This document shows, piece after piece, positions 1 through 10,135 of a stretch of DNA of 64,000 bases (within the stretch, counting starts at the first letter, position 1; each line of letters starts with the position of its first letter). The notes under the pieces are model-generated. The model was not told the DNA's origin and made no database searches. It saw nothing but the letters and a program-made list of their open reading frames with translations. Both the position numbers and the translations under genes were made by a program. Origin of the DNA: Sweltsa coloradensis (lineage: Eukaryota; Arthropoda; Insecta; Plecoptera; Chloroperlidae); NCBI GenBank assembly GCA_024449915.1, contig JAMZAV010001845.1, positions 62,001 through 126,000 on the forward strand, read 5' to 3'.

Positions 1-503
1 CTTGTAGCGTAATATGCCACTCTGTCTACTAGCGGCGTAGCTGAGCATTTCCTGTCACCAACAAAACACACTACTCCGCGCACTGCTTATATTAGGCCTT
101 ACTTTGAAACAATGAGAGTTTGTTCCATGTTTTTAACGTAGCACATGAGCGTAGGGCTTACAGTATTATAGGACTAAGATGTTAGTGATTACATACCTTC
201 AAATCACGTAGACGTAGTGCAGGTATATCACATAACTATAGCTGGTTTTTACAACAAGATCCACTGTCAGCAATGAACCCTTCCATAAAAAAAAAAACAC
301 TGCTAATGGCAATGATTATTTACGTTTACGACTGAGTCGAGTGGACCGCGGAGGGAGGCTAGGCGACCAAGGCCGAGAGCCAATCAGCGCCGCAGGTTGA
401 TGCTGGCGGCACCCGCAGGGGATTAGCGCGACAGAAATCTAGTTACGCATTGTCTCAGTAAACAATTAAAAACCGTCGATTGGTATGTTGAAACTGGGCC
501 CGA
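1..503. other. Non-coding, no feature recognised
   Basis: No convincing coding region, RNA gene or repeat boundary was found. The second half (about 335-425) is GC-richer than its surroundings and may be part of an older repeat. The gypsy reading frame downstream fades out at about 504. Confidence 0.5.
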
Positions 504-1091
504 TTTGGCAAGCGTGTTCTACATAGACAAACAACCAGACTCATAGTAGATGCAAGTCCTTATGGACTCGGAGCTGTATTGACACAAAAACAGGAAAACG
601 ACACGTACAAACCAATAAGCTTTGCAAGCAGGGCACTCACAGAAGTAGAAGGACGGTACTCCCAAACAGACAGAGAGGCACTATCCGTAATGTGGGCTTG
701 TGAACACTACCATCTGTACCTGTACGCGACGACATTCGAAATAGAAACAGACCACAAACCCTTAGAGATTCTGTACGGAACAAAATCAAAACCAACTGCA
801 CGTATTGAACGGTGGATGCTGCGATTACAACAGTATGACTACAAGATTGTCTACAGACCAGACATTCAAAACATCGCAGACCCATTATCTCGACTCATCA
901 ACACTGAGAAAAGAAGCACACAAGTCGGAAGCAAACCAGAAAGAAATGTCGCAGAAGAATACATTCAATTTGTCACAGAATCATCAATCCCAAGAACAAT
1001 GACCAAAGAAGAAATCCAAACAGAAACAGCCAAAGACAAAACGCTACAGCTTGTCTGCAAGTGCATCAGAGAAAACAACTGGAAAGACTGA
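504..1091 (+). pseudogene. Gypsy pol: RNase H domain (fragment)
   Basis: In the frame ending with the TGA at 1089-1091 the protein has the Ty3/gypsy RNase H signature. An IVDASPYGLGAVL block lies at about 540-580, then KPISFASRAL, then YSQTDREALSVMWACEHYHLYL, then TDHKPLEILYG, and finally IADPLSRL just before the hydrophilic linker to integrase. In an active element this domain removes the RNA strand during reverse transcription. The conventional start at 579 is only a TTG inside the frame; the domain clearly begins further upstream. The frame ends before the integrase, so the pol is broken. Confidence 0.85.
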
Positions 1092-2003
1092 CTACCACAG
1101 TACCAGCAGGAGAAACAAACCCTAACAATTCACAACAACATGTTGTTACAAGGAAAGAGAATTACAATCCCAAAAACACTGCAAGAGAAAACTCTCTCAC
1201 TGGCACATCATGGACATCAAGGAATCGTCAGAACAAAACAAAGGCTACGTGACAAAGTATGGTGGCCAAAGGCATGGACACTGAAGTAAACCCAAATTTC
1301 ATACAAAAGCTGCACACCATGCCAACTAGTAGGATCCCTTCCAGAGCCCGAACCAATAAACTCGAGGGAAATTTACCCGCAGGCCCTTTGGGCAAAAAGC
1401 TGGCAATAGATCTGTGTGGACCATTCCCAACAGGAGAAGTGATTGGGGTGATAGTAGACTATACTCTCGCTGGGTGGAAGTCAAAACTTCAAAACAACTC
1501 CAACTAGCCAGACAATAATTCACTGGTTGGAAGAAATATTCACAACTTTCGGAATACCTTGTGTATTGCTCAGCGATAACGGGCCTCAATTCACATCGAA
1601 AGAATACAAGTCATTCCTAGAAGGGATGGGAACAAAATGTCATCATGTGACTCCGTATTGGCCTCAAGCAAACGGTCAAGTGGAGCGAGCGAACAAAACT
1701 TTACTTAAAAGTTTAGAACAACTCAAGCAGAAGGAAAAAACTGGAAGACAGAATTGCCTTTACCTGCTACTAACATATCGCACAACAAAACATGGCACAA
1801 ACAGGACTCTCGCCAGCCGAAGTCATGTTTGGGCGAGAAATCCGTGGAACAAAAACCATCAGCAACAGAAACCAAGACCAGAAGAACGCAGAGGACAGAA
1901 AAAATCAGAACGAAAGACGCGCAACAAAAAAGCAAAAGGAAAACAAAACAAAGACAGAAACAAAACGCTACAGAAAGACACTTGCAACCGGGGGACACCG
2001 TAA
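1092..2003 (+). pseudogene. Gypsy pol: integrase (broken by frameshifts)
   Basis: The integrase is recognisable in pieces. Around 1195-1260 the words LAHHGHQGIVRTKQRLR and VWWP match the histidine half of the H2C2 zinc domain. Around 1405-1425 AIDLCGPFPTG supplies the first catalytic Asp region. At 1527-2003 one open frame holds LLSDNGPQFTSKEYKSF (second Asp) and PYWPQANGQVERANKTLLKSL (catalytic Glu). At least two frame changes separate these blocks. The second zinc cysteine pair is eroded. The family function is strand transfer of the cDNA into the chromosome; this copy cannot make an intact enzyme. Confidence 0.85.
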
Positions 2004-2418
2004 TTATACACAGCACAAAGCAAACAAACTTGCCACAAAATTTGCAAAAGACATATACAAAATACAGGAAGTGAAAGGAAATCAAGTCATCATCAAAGAT
2101 CAAAGTGGAAAAACAATCTGCAGATACGTTTCTCAAGTAAAATCATTCAAGCAAAGACCAACACAGAACCAGTCTATCACGGTTCAGAACCAGCCTGTCA
2201 CGGTTCAGAACCAGCCTGTCACGGCACCTACAACGAGAAATACCCATATCAATATCGAGATGGAACAAGAAGCGCCGACACCAGGACCTACACCTGATGA
2301 AAACATCAATGAAGGCCTACACCATCACAGACCGGAAGAAATTCCCATACACACAAGAAGACCCTCCGCAAGAGTGAGACTGCTACCAAGAAGACTACAC
2401 GACTACCAGCTACACTAA
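1792..2418 (+). pseudogene. Gypsy pol: integrase C-terminal region
   Basis: This frame overlaps the previous one in a different phase. It begins with GLSPAEVMFGREIRGTK, the usual block after the catalytic core. A lysine-rich linker follows, then a beta-barrel-like stretch (NQVIIKDQSGKTICRYVSQVK). A short tandem repeat of about 21 bp (QPVTVQN units, about 2163-2225) sits in the Pro/Gln/Thr-rich tail, which ends RRLHDYQLH before TAA. It is the natural end of this pol gene. Confidence 0.75.
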
Positions 2419-2670
2419 GAGACATGACAACAACCCAGGAACAATTTACAAATTCATTTAAAGTAGAGCAAATTAAAATCAGTGAAATGTGAAAGTGAGT
2501 AATTCATTAAAGCAGAGTATATAAAATCAGTAAAGTGAAACAAAGTGAAAATAAATCAGAAAAAGGTAATGTTAGATACAAATCAGTAAAGATAATGTTA
2601 GATTAATCATTAAGATATAAAGGATGTGAACATTTAAAATTTCTAAATAAGAAGAACAATTATCTAATAA

Positions 2671-2900
2671 AGAAAAAGAGAGATGTAGTGTTTGAAACGA
2701 CCGCCAGTGTCTCAGCTGCTGAGCCACCGCCAGCTATGTTACATGGCCACTGTTAGCCTGACAAGCGGATGCTAGGGCTAAGGAGGCGGTGAGTGGAGGA
2801 AGACGGAAGTCAGTTGATAGGTTATGGCGACCGAGAGCATGGAATAAAATACAGGTTTAAATACGAGCATACAAGTTTAAATACAGCACACCCTTCATAG
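2671..2900 (+). repeat. Polypurine tract and candidate 3' LTR start
   Basis: The purine run AGAAAAAGAGAGA at 2671-2683 is immediately followed by TGTAGTGTTTG, the expected TG start of an LTR. An AATAAA lies near 2844-2850. No 5' LTR is present to compare with, so the right boundary is a guess. Confidence 0.45.
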
Positions 2901-3188
2901 TACCCTTTCATAGTACAATACACCTACTTCTCTCCAATGACACATAAACCCCTTTAAAATATTGTTCAGTAACACTGTCATAAAGCCTCCTACCTCAAAC
3001 GGCTCCCATTCCCACTGCCTAGCTGTTCCCATTACTATTCTGCTGCCCTAAATTTCAGTTGCACCTTCTTTATTTTGGCAATTTCCCATATATTCTAAAC
3101 AAATCTCATTATGCCATATCTATAACAAGTCTAACCACTGATATGATCATCTTATTAATACAGAGTAATTAATATATATATACCTATC

Positions 3189-3553
3189 ACCACGTTTATC
3201 ACGCGAGCTGAGTCCGGACTGAAACGTATGAACTGACCTGAGTGCGAACTGAAATCGCCTGCTGAACACCTCAGTCCGAACTGAGTCCAGCTCAGTAACG
3301 AAGCCGAGCTAGCTCGGTCTGTGCGGGCTGAAATATTGGTGATAAACGCGAGCGAACTCAAATACATGCTAGCGGCCATCCTTCTTCATAAGTTATCCAA
3401 CCACAGCGTCTCATTTCAGTCCGGACTGAGCTAGGACTGAGCTTGTACCATACTAGTCCGGACTGACAGTGTGTGATAAACGTTACTGAAATGAGCTGAA
3501 AATTCAGTCTGCTCCCAAGCCAGTTCGGACTCGGCTCACGTGATAAACGTGGT
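3189..3553. mobile_element. MITE rich in CAGTCCGGACTG palindromes
   Basis: The ends form an inverted repeat of about 32 bp with three mismatches: CCACGTTTATCACGCGAGC at 3190 and its complement GCTCACGTGATAAACGTGG ending at 3552. Inside, variants of the palindrome CAGTCCGGACTG and GAGCTGAGTCCGGACTGA recur in both orientations, so the whole element can fold back on itself. There is no transposase. A clear target duplication was not found. The ORF on the - strand here is a by-product of the palindromes. Confidence 0.75.
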
Positions 3554-3633
3554 CTTTATGTTTAAACTTGGCTTTATAGTAGGCGACTATGACGCTGTTA
3601 TGTTAGTACTTTTGACAAAAATTAAAAAAGTGA

Positions 3634-3680
3634 CTACACCGGGGTATGAACCCGGGACCTTAGCTGTCCGGGCTATGACT
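3634..3680 (-). repeat. tRNA-like T-arm (SINE fragment?)
   Basis: On the - strand CCGGGTTCATACCCCGG forms a tRNA T-arm with a 5-bp stem and 7-nt loop. It contains a B-box-like GGTTCATACC. The 5' half of a tRNA is not recognisable. Most likely it is a remnant of a tRNA-derived SINE. Confidence 0.3.
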
Positions 3681-3774
3681 ATAGATGGTACATGCTATCT
3701 TTATCTGCAATAATATTTTATAACTCATAAAGATCTGTGTTACATAGATATGTACATAAAGATATGTGATTGTT

Positions 3775-4780
3775 GATAAATCCGGAATGAATTTTGCACT
3801 GAAGTTTACAAGCCCCAGAAAGCTATGTACCTCCTCTGCTGTTTCTGGCCTCCTGAAGTTCTGCACTGCTTCAATGCTACTTTCTGTTGGCCGGACCCCT
3901 TTTCCTGAGATGTGGTGTCCTACGAAGACGATCTCGCTGACTCGGAGTTGACATTTCTCTTGATTCAGTGTCGATCCTTTTCCATGGATGATTTTGAGTG
4001 CACCTCTCGAGTCTGTTGTCATGTTCTTCTTGCGTTTTGCCGTGGACAACGATGTCATCTTGAAAATTTTCTACCCCTTCGCACCCCTGGAGAGCTTGTT
4101 GTATAATTCTCTGGAACATTTCCGGAGCACAGGACACCCCAAATACTAACCTCTTAAACCTAAATAGGCCTACATGGGTAGCAAAGGTTGTAATCTTCCT
4201 TGACTCAGGACAAAGTTCCACCTGGTGGTAAGCCCACTTTATGTCAAGCTTACTGAAAAACTTACTCTCACTTAGATTTTGGATAATTTCATCAGTGGTA
4301 GGGATTGGATGGCGTTCCCTATAATCACTGCTTCATTGGAAACGTCTCATTTTAAAGGGCATAGCCTAATGTCCCCATCTGGCTTAGGTTGCACAACTAG
4401 AGGAGACACCCATGGTATTCTACCCTCTCAATAATATCTAGTTTGAGAAGTTCCTCCAACTTATTTTTCACCTTATCCCTCAATTGATATGGGACCCGGT
4501 GAGCAGGTAGTGCTACCGGTTTGACAGATTTGTCTATTGGTATTTGTAACTGAAAGTTTTTCAGCTTACCTCTACCTTCTTCAAACCCCTTGAACACATC
4601 TTCATGTTCTTTGAATATATCTTCTTGAATAGCGTTCAGGTCTAGGCCTATTTGCAGAAGATTAAGTTTGATTGAAGTTTCCTTACCCAGGATAGATATT
4701 CCGTCTTCTTTGATGACGTAGAAGTCTGCGATTATCGAGTTTTCTGCAACTTCCACTTTGGATGTGAACTTTCCAATCAC
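3775..4780 (-). pseudogene. Gypsy pol: reverse transcriptase (broken)
   Basis: Three frames carry consecutive RT blocks. At 4780-4397 the protease-RT linker is followed by VALPAHRVPYQLRDKVKNKL and EELLKLDIIERVEYHG. At about 4396-4222 PWVSPLVVQPKPDG is followed by a region with stops. At 4221-3877 LFRFKRLVFGVSCAPEMFQRI is followed by FQDDIVVHGKT, where the usual YxDD box reads FQDD. At 4058-3775 GHHISGKGVRPTESSIEAV and FLGLVNFSAKFIPDL are the thumb. The frame then runs into unrelated sequence. Inactive. Confidence 0.85.
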
Positions 4781-5175
4781 TTCCAGTTCTTCTTCTTTCC
4801 CATATAAGCAAACAATTTCTTTTTGGTTTTCTCAATTTTGCATTTTATGCCACTTTGTTTACAGTGTTCCCATTGTTGCAGGCATACCACATTACAGCTA
4901 GCACCAGAATCAATCAACATAAGCATTGAAACTCCGCCTACCTGTAGGTTAATTTTCCCCTCACTGTCGATAGGGTTAGGCCTACCTGAGTTCTTTGACC
5001 CACTGATTTGAAATGCATATTCCTTATCACTTGTGTCATGGTCTGAGTCAGATTTGACTAGGTGAACTTGTTTATTGCCTGTCTTTTTACTTTTAGGCAC
5101 ATAGCCCTTCTTGTCTAGGCCTACTTTGGTTTTGCAACATTGTTCATAATGGCCTACCTTTTTGCACTTTTGCAC
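4777..5175 (-). pseudogene. Gypsy pol: aspartic protease
   Basis: A 132-codon frame contains LMLIDSGASCNVV, the retropepsin active-site motif (DSG in place of the common DTG). Before it lies GGVSMLMLID, typical of the flap-side strand. The first residues, CKKVGHYEQCC, are the second half of a gag zinc knuckle, so the frame joins gag to pol. In the family this enzyme cuts the Gag-Pol polyprotein. The downstream start of RT at 4780 overlaps it in another phase, so the gene is frameshifted. Confidence 0.8.
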
Positions 5176-5899
5176 AGGTTACACTCTTTCCCCATAGCAG
5201 GGCAAGTTTTATCACTGCTTATGTGTCCAGTTTTTCCGCACCTATAACAGGTCTGCTTTGATTTCCACTCATCTGTGTTAGGCTTAGGCCTACTCTGTCT
5301 GGAACCCTGGGCTTTGAAGTCTATCTTATTCACTTCTTGATTAGAGCCTCCTTCCATCACTTTTGCCTGTGCTTCAGCCTCCTCTAAGCTTAGCGCCAAG
5401 TTTCTGAGTGTAAGTAGTGTTAAGGTTTTGACCCTTTTCTAGGCATTTACGCCTTAAAGCTTTAGAAACACACTTTTCAATTATTTGGTCTCATCTACCT
5501 TGTCACCAAAACTGCACAACGTTGCCTGTCGCTTTAGTCGTGTTACATATTGTTCAACTCTTTCTCTAGGCTCCTGGGCCATGTTACGAAATATGTGTCT
5601 CTCATATGGAATGTTAGACTGAGGTGTGAAATACCTGTCCAGTGCTCTTAATGCTGTGCCATACAAGTCAGTATTTTCAGGATCCTCCACAGATTCGGGT
5701 AGGGTTTCCCAAATGTCTTGTATGTCCATTCCTGCCGCCGACAATAGTAGTGATCGTTTTTGAGTGTCTAGGGTTATTCCCTTGAATGTGAATGCCCGCT
5801 TCCAACGACGCCATCGCTGGCCTAGGGATGCAGCGTCATCGGCTCATCGCTCACACAGTCGAAGTTTGGAATGCCGTGAATATCTATTTCCTTAGACAT
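5154..5899 (-). pseudogene. Gypsy gag (capsid and zinc knuckle), broken
   Basis: An ATG at 5899-5897 opens a frame beginning MSKEIDIHGIPNFD. A one-base shift near 5845 moves the frame to one reading AAGMDIQDIWETLPE and YFTPQSNIPYERHIFRNMAQ (5744-5481), a capsid-like region. After further breaks, 5399-5154 holds the zinc knuckle CYRCGKTGHISSDKTC and a second CysxxCys start. In the family Gag packages the RNA into particles. The multiple shifts mark it as a pseudogene. Confidence 0.75.
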
Positions 5900-5976
5900 T
5901 TCGCCGTAATTTAATACTTTATCACTGTACAACGTGTGAACTTACGTATTTAAACCTGTTTTATACCGTCGCCACT

Positions 5977-6156
5977 TGTAATATGCTATAAAACAATAGT
6001 TATAGTCACGAATTTAATCTTGCACGTCTTTATTCACCACCATACTGGTACAGACTGTTGTGCGCAGGCGCTGTAGCCAAGGCACTGTGAGCTTACCGTG
6101 AGCCTAGCTCCGTGTGACGTCGAGCTGCCTAGAGCAGTCCAGAACAGGATGTTACA
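5977..6156 (-). repeat. 5' LTR of the truncated gypsy
   Basis: On the - strand the block starts TGTAACATCC at 6156 and ends GCATATTACA at 5977, so it has TG...CA ends and a length of 180 bp. It contains AATAAA (GGTGAATAAAG). Immediately after comes AGTGGCGACGG, in the position of a primer-binding site beginning TGG. The partner 3' LTR is absent. Confidence 0.7.
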
Positions 6157-6440
6157 ATTCTTTCTTCTCAATGGTTGATCTGAAATATTAGTGATATAGA
6201 CTCAACGAAACCAATAAAGGATGTTTGTTTTCGACGCTGTGTAGGCGAATAGACGCTGAATAGGCCTAGGCCTATTCCCGGTTCCCGCATCCAAGTCTAA
6301 TTTGTTTATCACAATAACTTTGAAAGCACGCAGTCTCTAGGGCCAAGGCCTACTTTTTGCCGTCACAGTACACATGTAGTAGGCCTAGGTTGTTACAAGC
6401 CTAGGCCCAGGTCTCTGTACGTAGGCCTAGTCCTACTGTG
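6157..6440. repeat. Dispersed repeat, copy A (partner at 11414)
   Basis: The stretch starting ATTCTTTCTTCTC and including CCAATAAAGGATGTTT, CGCATCCAAGTC and GCCTACTTTTT matches 11414-11680, where it lies inside a TIR transposon. It ends in AGGCCTA-rich sequence. Non-coding. Confidence 0.6.
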
Positions 6441-6479
6441 ATGATGGTTCTTTTCAGTTTTGGTAGGATTTCATGTGTT

Positions 6480-7100
6480 TAAAAGTGGTTTAAAACTCGA
6501 CTCAAAAACTTTGAGCTTAAAACCAAACTCGACTCAATGTCGAGTATAAAAACAAACTAAAAAAAACTCGACATTTCAAGTACTCGCACACCCCTAATGA
6601 TGATTCCTTTTCTTCGTGTATAATCCATTATTTAGTGTATTTTTTTTATTTCATAAACTACTTGTTTTTACTTATGTACAAGGATTTTGCGGCACCCCTA
6701 CATAAGGTCCGTGGCGGAAACCACTGGTCTAAATAGTTAACCACCACCTTCTGTACAATAAAGAAAAATATATATATGAACCAGGGAAGCAATGACATAA
6801 ATCGACGCTCAGTCTTCTGTCCTCCACCTCGAACGCAAGCGTGCCGATTAGAAGCCTGCTTGAATGGAGAAAATTATTTCACTGACTAATTGATACTTCA
6901 GCGATTTAAAATAACTTACAATGCAGTGGATTATTTGAGTGTTTACTCGCATCGGTTAAACAAAATAATATCTGCTTTTAATTAAAATCCAATTTAGGTG
7001 TTTGCCCACCGCTTGGTAACATCTGGTACGATACATTTAGACGGCTGTGTCTAGCATATTAATTGAATGTCATTGCAGGAAAGGTTGTTATTTAACTCTT
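6480..7100. other. Non-coding, with two possible hAT ends
   Basis: TACTCGCACACCCCTAATG near 6579-6597 resembles the right terminus of the hAT element at 36662-38270. GCGGCACCCCT...CCACTGG near 6689-6729 resembles the end of another hAT class. Matching left ends were not found. No genes. Confidence 0.35.
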
Positions 7101-7148
7101 TGAATACTAGGGAAGTGTGTTTTTTCATTGAATGCTTTGCTTGTGCAG

Positions 7149-7313
7149 GTTATGGGGCCTAAAAACAAAGGGTCCATTACACGTCGTGCAGACTTTGGCC
7201 GAACTCCAATTTCCGATATCTTCAGAGGTCATCTCAGGTCACGAGTCCAACGGGCAGGTGACCAGTCAACTGACAACGTTCAGCCATTCTTTACTCTTCA
7301 ACTAGATATTGAG
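7149..7313 (+). CDS. USP10: USP10 internal exon (ubiquitin hydrolase)
   Basis: A 165-bp open segment (55 codons, phase 0) is bounded by a splice acceptor (CTTGTGCAG, ending 7148) and a donor (GAG|GTAACT at 7314). Its product contains GPKNKGSITRRADFGRTPI, then DIFRGHLRSRV, then QPFFTLQLDIE. These blocks match, in order and spacing, the part of USP10 between its acidic stretch and the middle of the USP catalytic domain. USP10 removes ubiquitin from p53 and other substrates and binds stress-granule factors. The catalytic Cys and His lie in other exons, which were not found in this window. The gene would be read on the + strand with large, transposon-filled introns. It could be a lone duplicated exon; with intact splice sites and no stop codon a live exon is more likely. 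Confidence 0.75.
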
Positions 7314-7930
7314 GTAACTATTTTGTTTTCAGCAGGTTAAACTATTGTAATTGTTTCATTGAGTGCTATCTAATATTCTAGTTTTGCTAAACGATGACTT
7401 CATAAAGTAGCCGATGGGAATTTGTTCAGCGGAAACAAATTAAGTAGGCCTATGGCAGGTGTCCTCGAGTAGAGAGTTGAATGGTACCTTCTTATGTGTG
7501 CTTGAATTATTTTTTACCACATGCTCACTGCCAGCAACTGTGCTGGCAGTGAGCCGGTGAGTGAGAAAGTGGACGCCTATTTAGCACCCGTCGCTTTTAA
7601 TTTTAGAATGACTTGAACAAAAATATTCCTTAAAATTTGGTTTCAAGCTTGGTGATACTTGTGGAGACCATTTAGAAGATTCAGCAGTCTTCCATCATTC
7701 AAAGATGACCGCATGACGGTAGAGTGATCCACCTACACGTTCCGGCAGGCCTCCTTAAACAAGCTGAAATGATTAGGTCATTGATTAGGTACAGATTTTG
7801 GTCATGCAGAACCGTCATATCACCGTCCAAGAAATTGCATTTGTGGTCTATAACTTGTTCTGGTTTGGTATATAATCCTGTCAAATAAGATCTTATATTG
7901 ACATTTAGAGGGGGAAATTGCAAGGTCGTT
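7314..7930. other. Probable intron sequence, non-coding
   Basis: Downstream of the exon the sequence is non-coding. It has a short inverted GCCAGCA...TGCTGGC near 7531-7551. No further USP10 exon was recognised. Confidence 0.4.
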
Positions 7931-7939
7931 GAGTTTTTG

Positions 7940-8270
7940 CAGAGACCTTCCTTATATAATACGAATCAACATACTAAGTCACCAGGAGTCATCACACCCA
8001 TCCTGACAAAGGACAAGGACGCCCATCAAACGAGCAGTTATCGCCGAATCGCCCTCACGAGCGCACTTGCAAAACAGCAGAGCGTATGGTAAACCAACGA
8101 CTGGAAACTAACCTGGAAGAAAACAACATCATCAGCATAAATCAGCCTGGCTACAGGAAAAACAGATCGACAGTGGACCAGGTGGCATACATCCTGCAAC
8201 ATGCCAATGAAGGCTTCACCAGACAAGCGACCATAGTGGCCGAGTCCATTGATTTGGGTCGGGGTCACGG
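7940..8270 (+). pseudogene. LINE reverse transcriptase fragment
   Basis: Two frames separated by a one-base shift near 8070 give HPILTKDKDAHQTSSYRRIALTS and then AERMVNQRLETNL with NQPGYRKNRSTVDQVAYIL. These are the fingers and palm-entry blocks (SYRPISLTS...ERMV..RL...QxGFRxxRSTVDQ) of a Jockey/I-like non-LTR RT. The fragment stops before the catalytic Asp pair. Both sides are unrelated non-coding DNA. Confidence 0.75.
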
Positions 8271-8399
8271 GGTAGAAAAACCGATCGGTATAAGCGCCAT
8301 TCAACATAAAATCTATGGTGTGGCGTGCCACCCTTTCACAAGCCTACCATCTGTAGGAATTTTGTTTTTTCTTGTTATTAAAATATAAATGTTAATTAG

Positions 8400-10135
8400 C
8401 CACCTGGCTACCTTCGTTTAATTACAATAATTGTCGCTATTCAATCAAGGTATAATTGAATTAATAATAATAAATTTTGTGTAATACAGAGTCACAGGTG
8501 TACTGTGTACGCCTAATCATAATGATCATAAGTCAGGCAAGGGAATGTTTGCATTGCACGGAGTGCTAACACAGGAATCGGGAACGTCAGCCAGCGAGCA
8601 AACCAACCCAGTTGCATCTACGAAGGCAGGGTTCAAGGCTCAGGAATGCGAGGGTGGAGTGCTGGACAAGAAACCGGCCACCCTAAAGTAAAGCAATCGT
8701 CACAAGTTTTCAGATAGGAAATTTCCCAAAACTTAGACGAATTAGCAGGCCGCGTAAGACGGCAGGCCATTGGCCTAAACGCTAGCCTAACGCCTTCAAC
8801 TGCCAATCACCCTAGTCGTGACAAGTGTCCGCTGAGGTCACGTGACGAGGTAGATAGCCCGCGAAAGCTGGCTTGGGGAAGCGAGGCTGCACAGGAAGAA
8901 ACAGGCAGTCAGTCGTGGGCGTCCAGTGGCTAAGGTGGTGTGTGACAAGTGTTCCAAGTTCGCGGGTTTAAAAAGTGAGCAAGTGCGTAACGCGCAGCAA
9001 TGGCTATTAATCAAGTGTCCCAGTGTGTAGGGAGAGGTCTACTGTGTAGACCATTATAGAAGTTTTGCCCATTTTCCGATATTTTTTCGAGTGTTAAGCG
9101 TTTTTGGTGTAACCCACGCCACCATGTGGTGACGCTTCGGATTCTCGCTACTTGCAACGACTGCAACGACATGGCTACTTCTAACGATAATCCTAATCCA
9201 GAGCCAACTCATCACACAATGACCTAAATATTACCTTGTTCGACATACCTATCCTTTGTTTCCTAACCGACACAATGACCTCGTAACAGTGGTCAAGCCC
9301 TCCCCTCCGAGAGCGGATGGCTAGTACATAGGCCATATCTACGAGACAAGCCTAAGGGCATGCCAAGCAACAAGTGAGCCTCGCCGCCGTGACGGAAGTA
9401 TCATGTGAGCCATTGCGTGAAGTAAGGTGCCGCCACCAAGAACCGACGACGCTTCAGAGGTTGCCTCCTCAAACAGGGGACGCAGGCGTCGCTTCATACC
9501 GTTGCGCGCCAAACATCAAGCCGTCGCTTCGCTTCGACCGTCGATCATCGGCTGCGCACCATCACAGCGCACGGCATCAAGGCATCTCAGTGTTGAGTAG
9601 CAAACCCAAAATTTCATAATAATTGTAATTTAGTATGGCCACCGGTTAACAAGACAAACAAAGGTAATAACTAGTAGGTTGGATCCAATCGTAGTCATTT
9701 TTCTTAAATTAATTTCATGTAACTGTAGCCTGTAATTGTCAAATTTTGCTCAATAATTATGCAATTGAATTCCTAGTTGGTTTGCACTTGTTTAAGGGAA
9801 CCTATTTCCCCTCACATTTCCATTTTTTTGCATGAGACTTAAAACAGCCTTCAGCCATCACCTTATATTAAGACTCCCTCTCGTAATTAAAGCTAGACAT
9901 TAGGTACGAGCGCCTCCAAATCAAGGAAGACGGAAGCCGCAGCCCAGGCGCACACACTCCAGAGAGGACAGGACACTCCAGACAGGACAGACACTTTTGT
10001 TAAAATGTAATTACTACCTACATTACTACTTAAGGTCTTACCCGATTTAGTTGAAAATTTGTAAAATAGGAGGTTGTACTTATTGACCCTGCAAAATTTC
10101 ATAACGATCGGAACATTTTTATTTTTTTATTTTTT
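8400..10135. other. Non-coding, no confident gene
   Basis: An 81-codon frame at 9374-9619 has no recognisable domain and is not supported. GACAGGACACTCCAGA occurs as a short direct repeat near 9955-9985. A poly(T) run at about 10118-10137 leads into the next element. Confidence 0.4.

Larger units (their letters stand above)
504..2900 (+). mobile_element. Ty3/gypsy retrotransposon, 5'-truncated
   Basis: The order RNase H, integrase zinc region, integrase core, C-terminal tail, polypurine tract and candidate 3' LTR is that of a + strand Ty3/gypsy pol. Gag, protease and the RT palm are missing to the left. The coding part is split by frameshifts and stops, so it is a dead copy. A purine run at 2671-2683 precedes TGTAGTG at 2684, the likely start of the 3' LTR. 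The LTR end is not identified; 2900 is only an estimate. Confidence 0.8.
3775..6156 (-). mobile_element. Ty3/gypsy retrotransposon, 3'-truncated
   Basis: Reading the - strand from 6156: a 180-bp 5' LTR, an untranslated leader, gag with zinc knuckle, protease, and RT, ending abruptly in the RT thumb at about 3775. RNase H, integrase and the 3' LTR are missing. Several frameshifts and stops break the coding sequence. It is a separate family from the + strand gypsy at the window start. Confidence 0.85.

Noticed and set aside
9374..9619. 81-codon + strand ORF, Arg/Ser-rich
   Set aside because: Composition suggests chance; no known motif.
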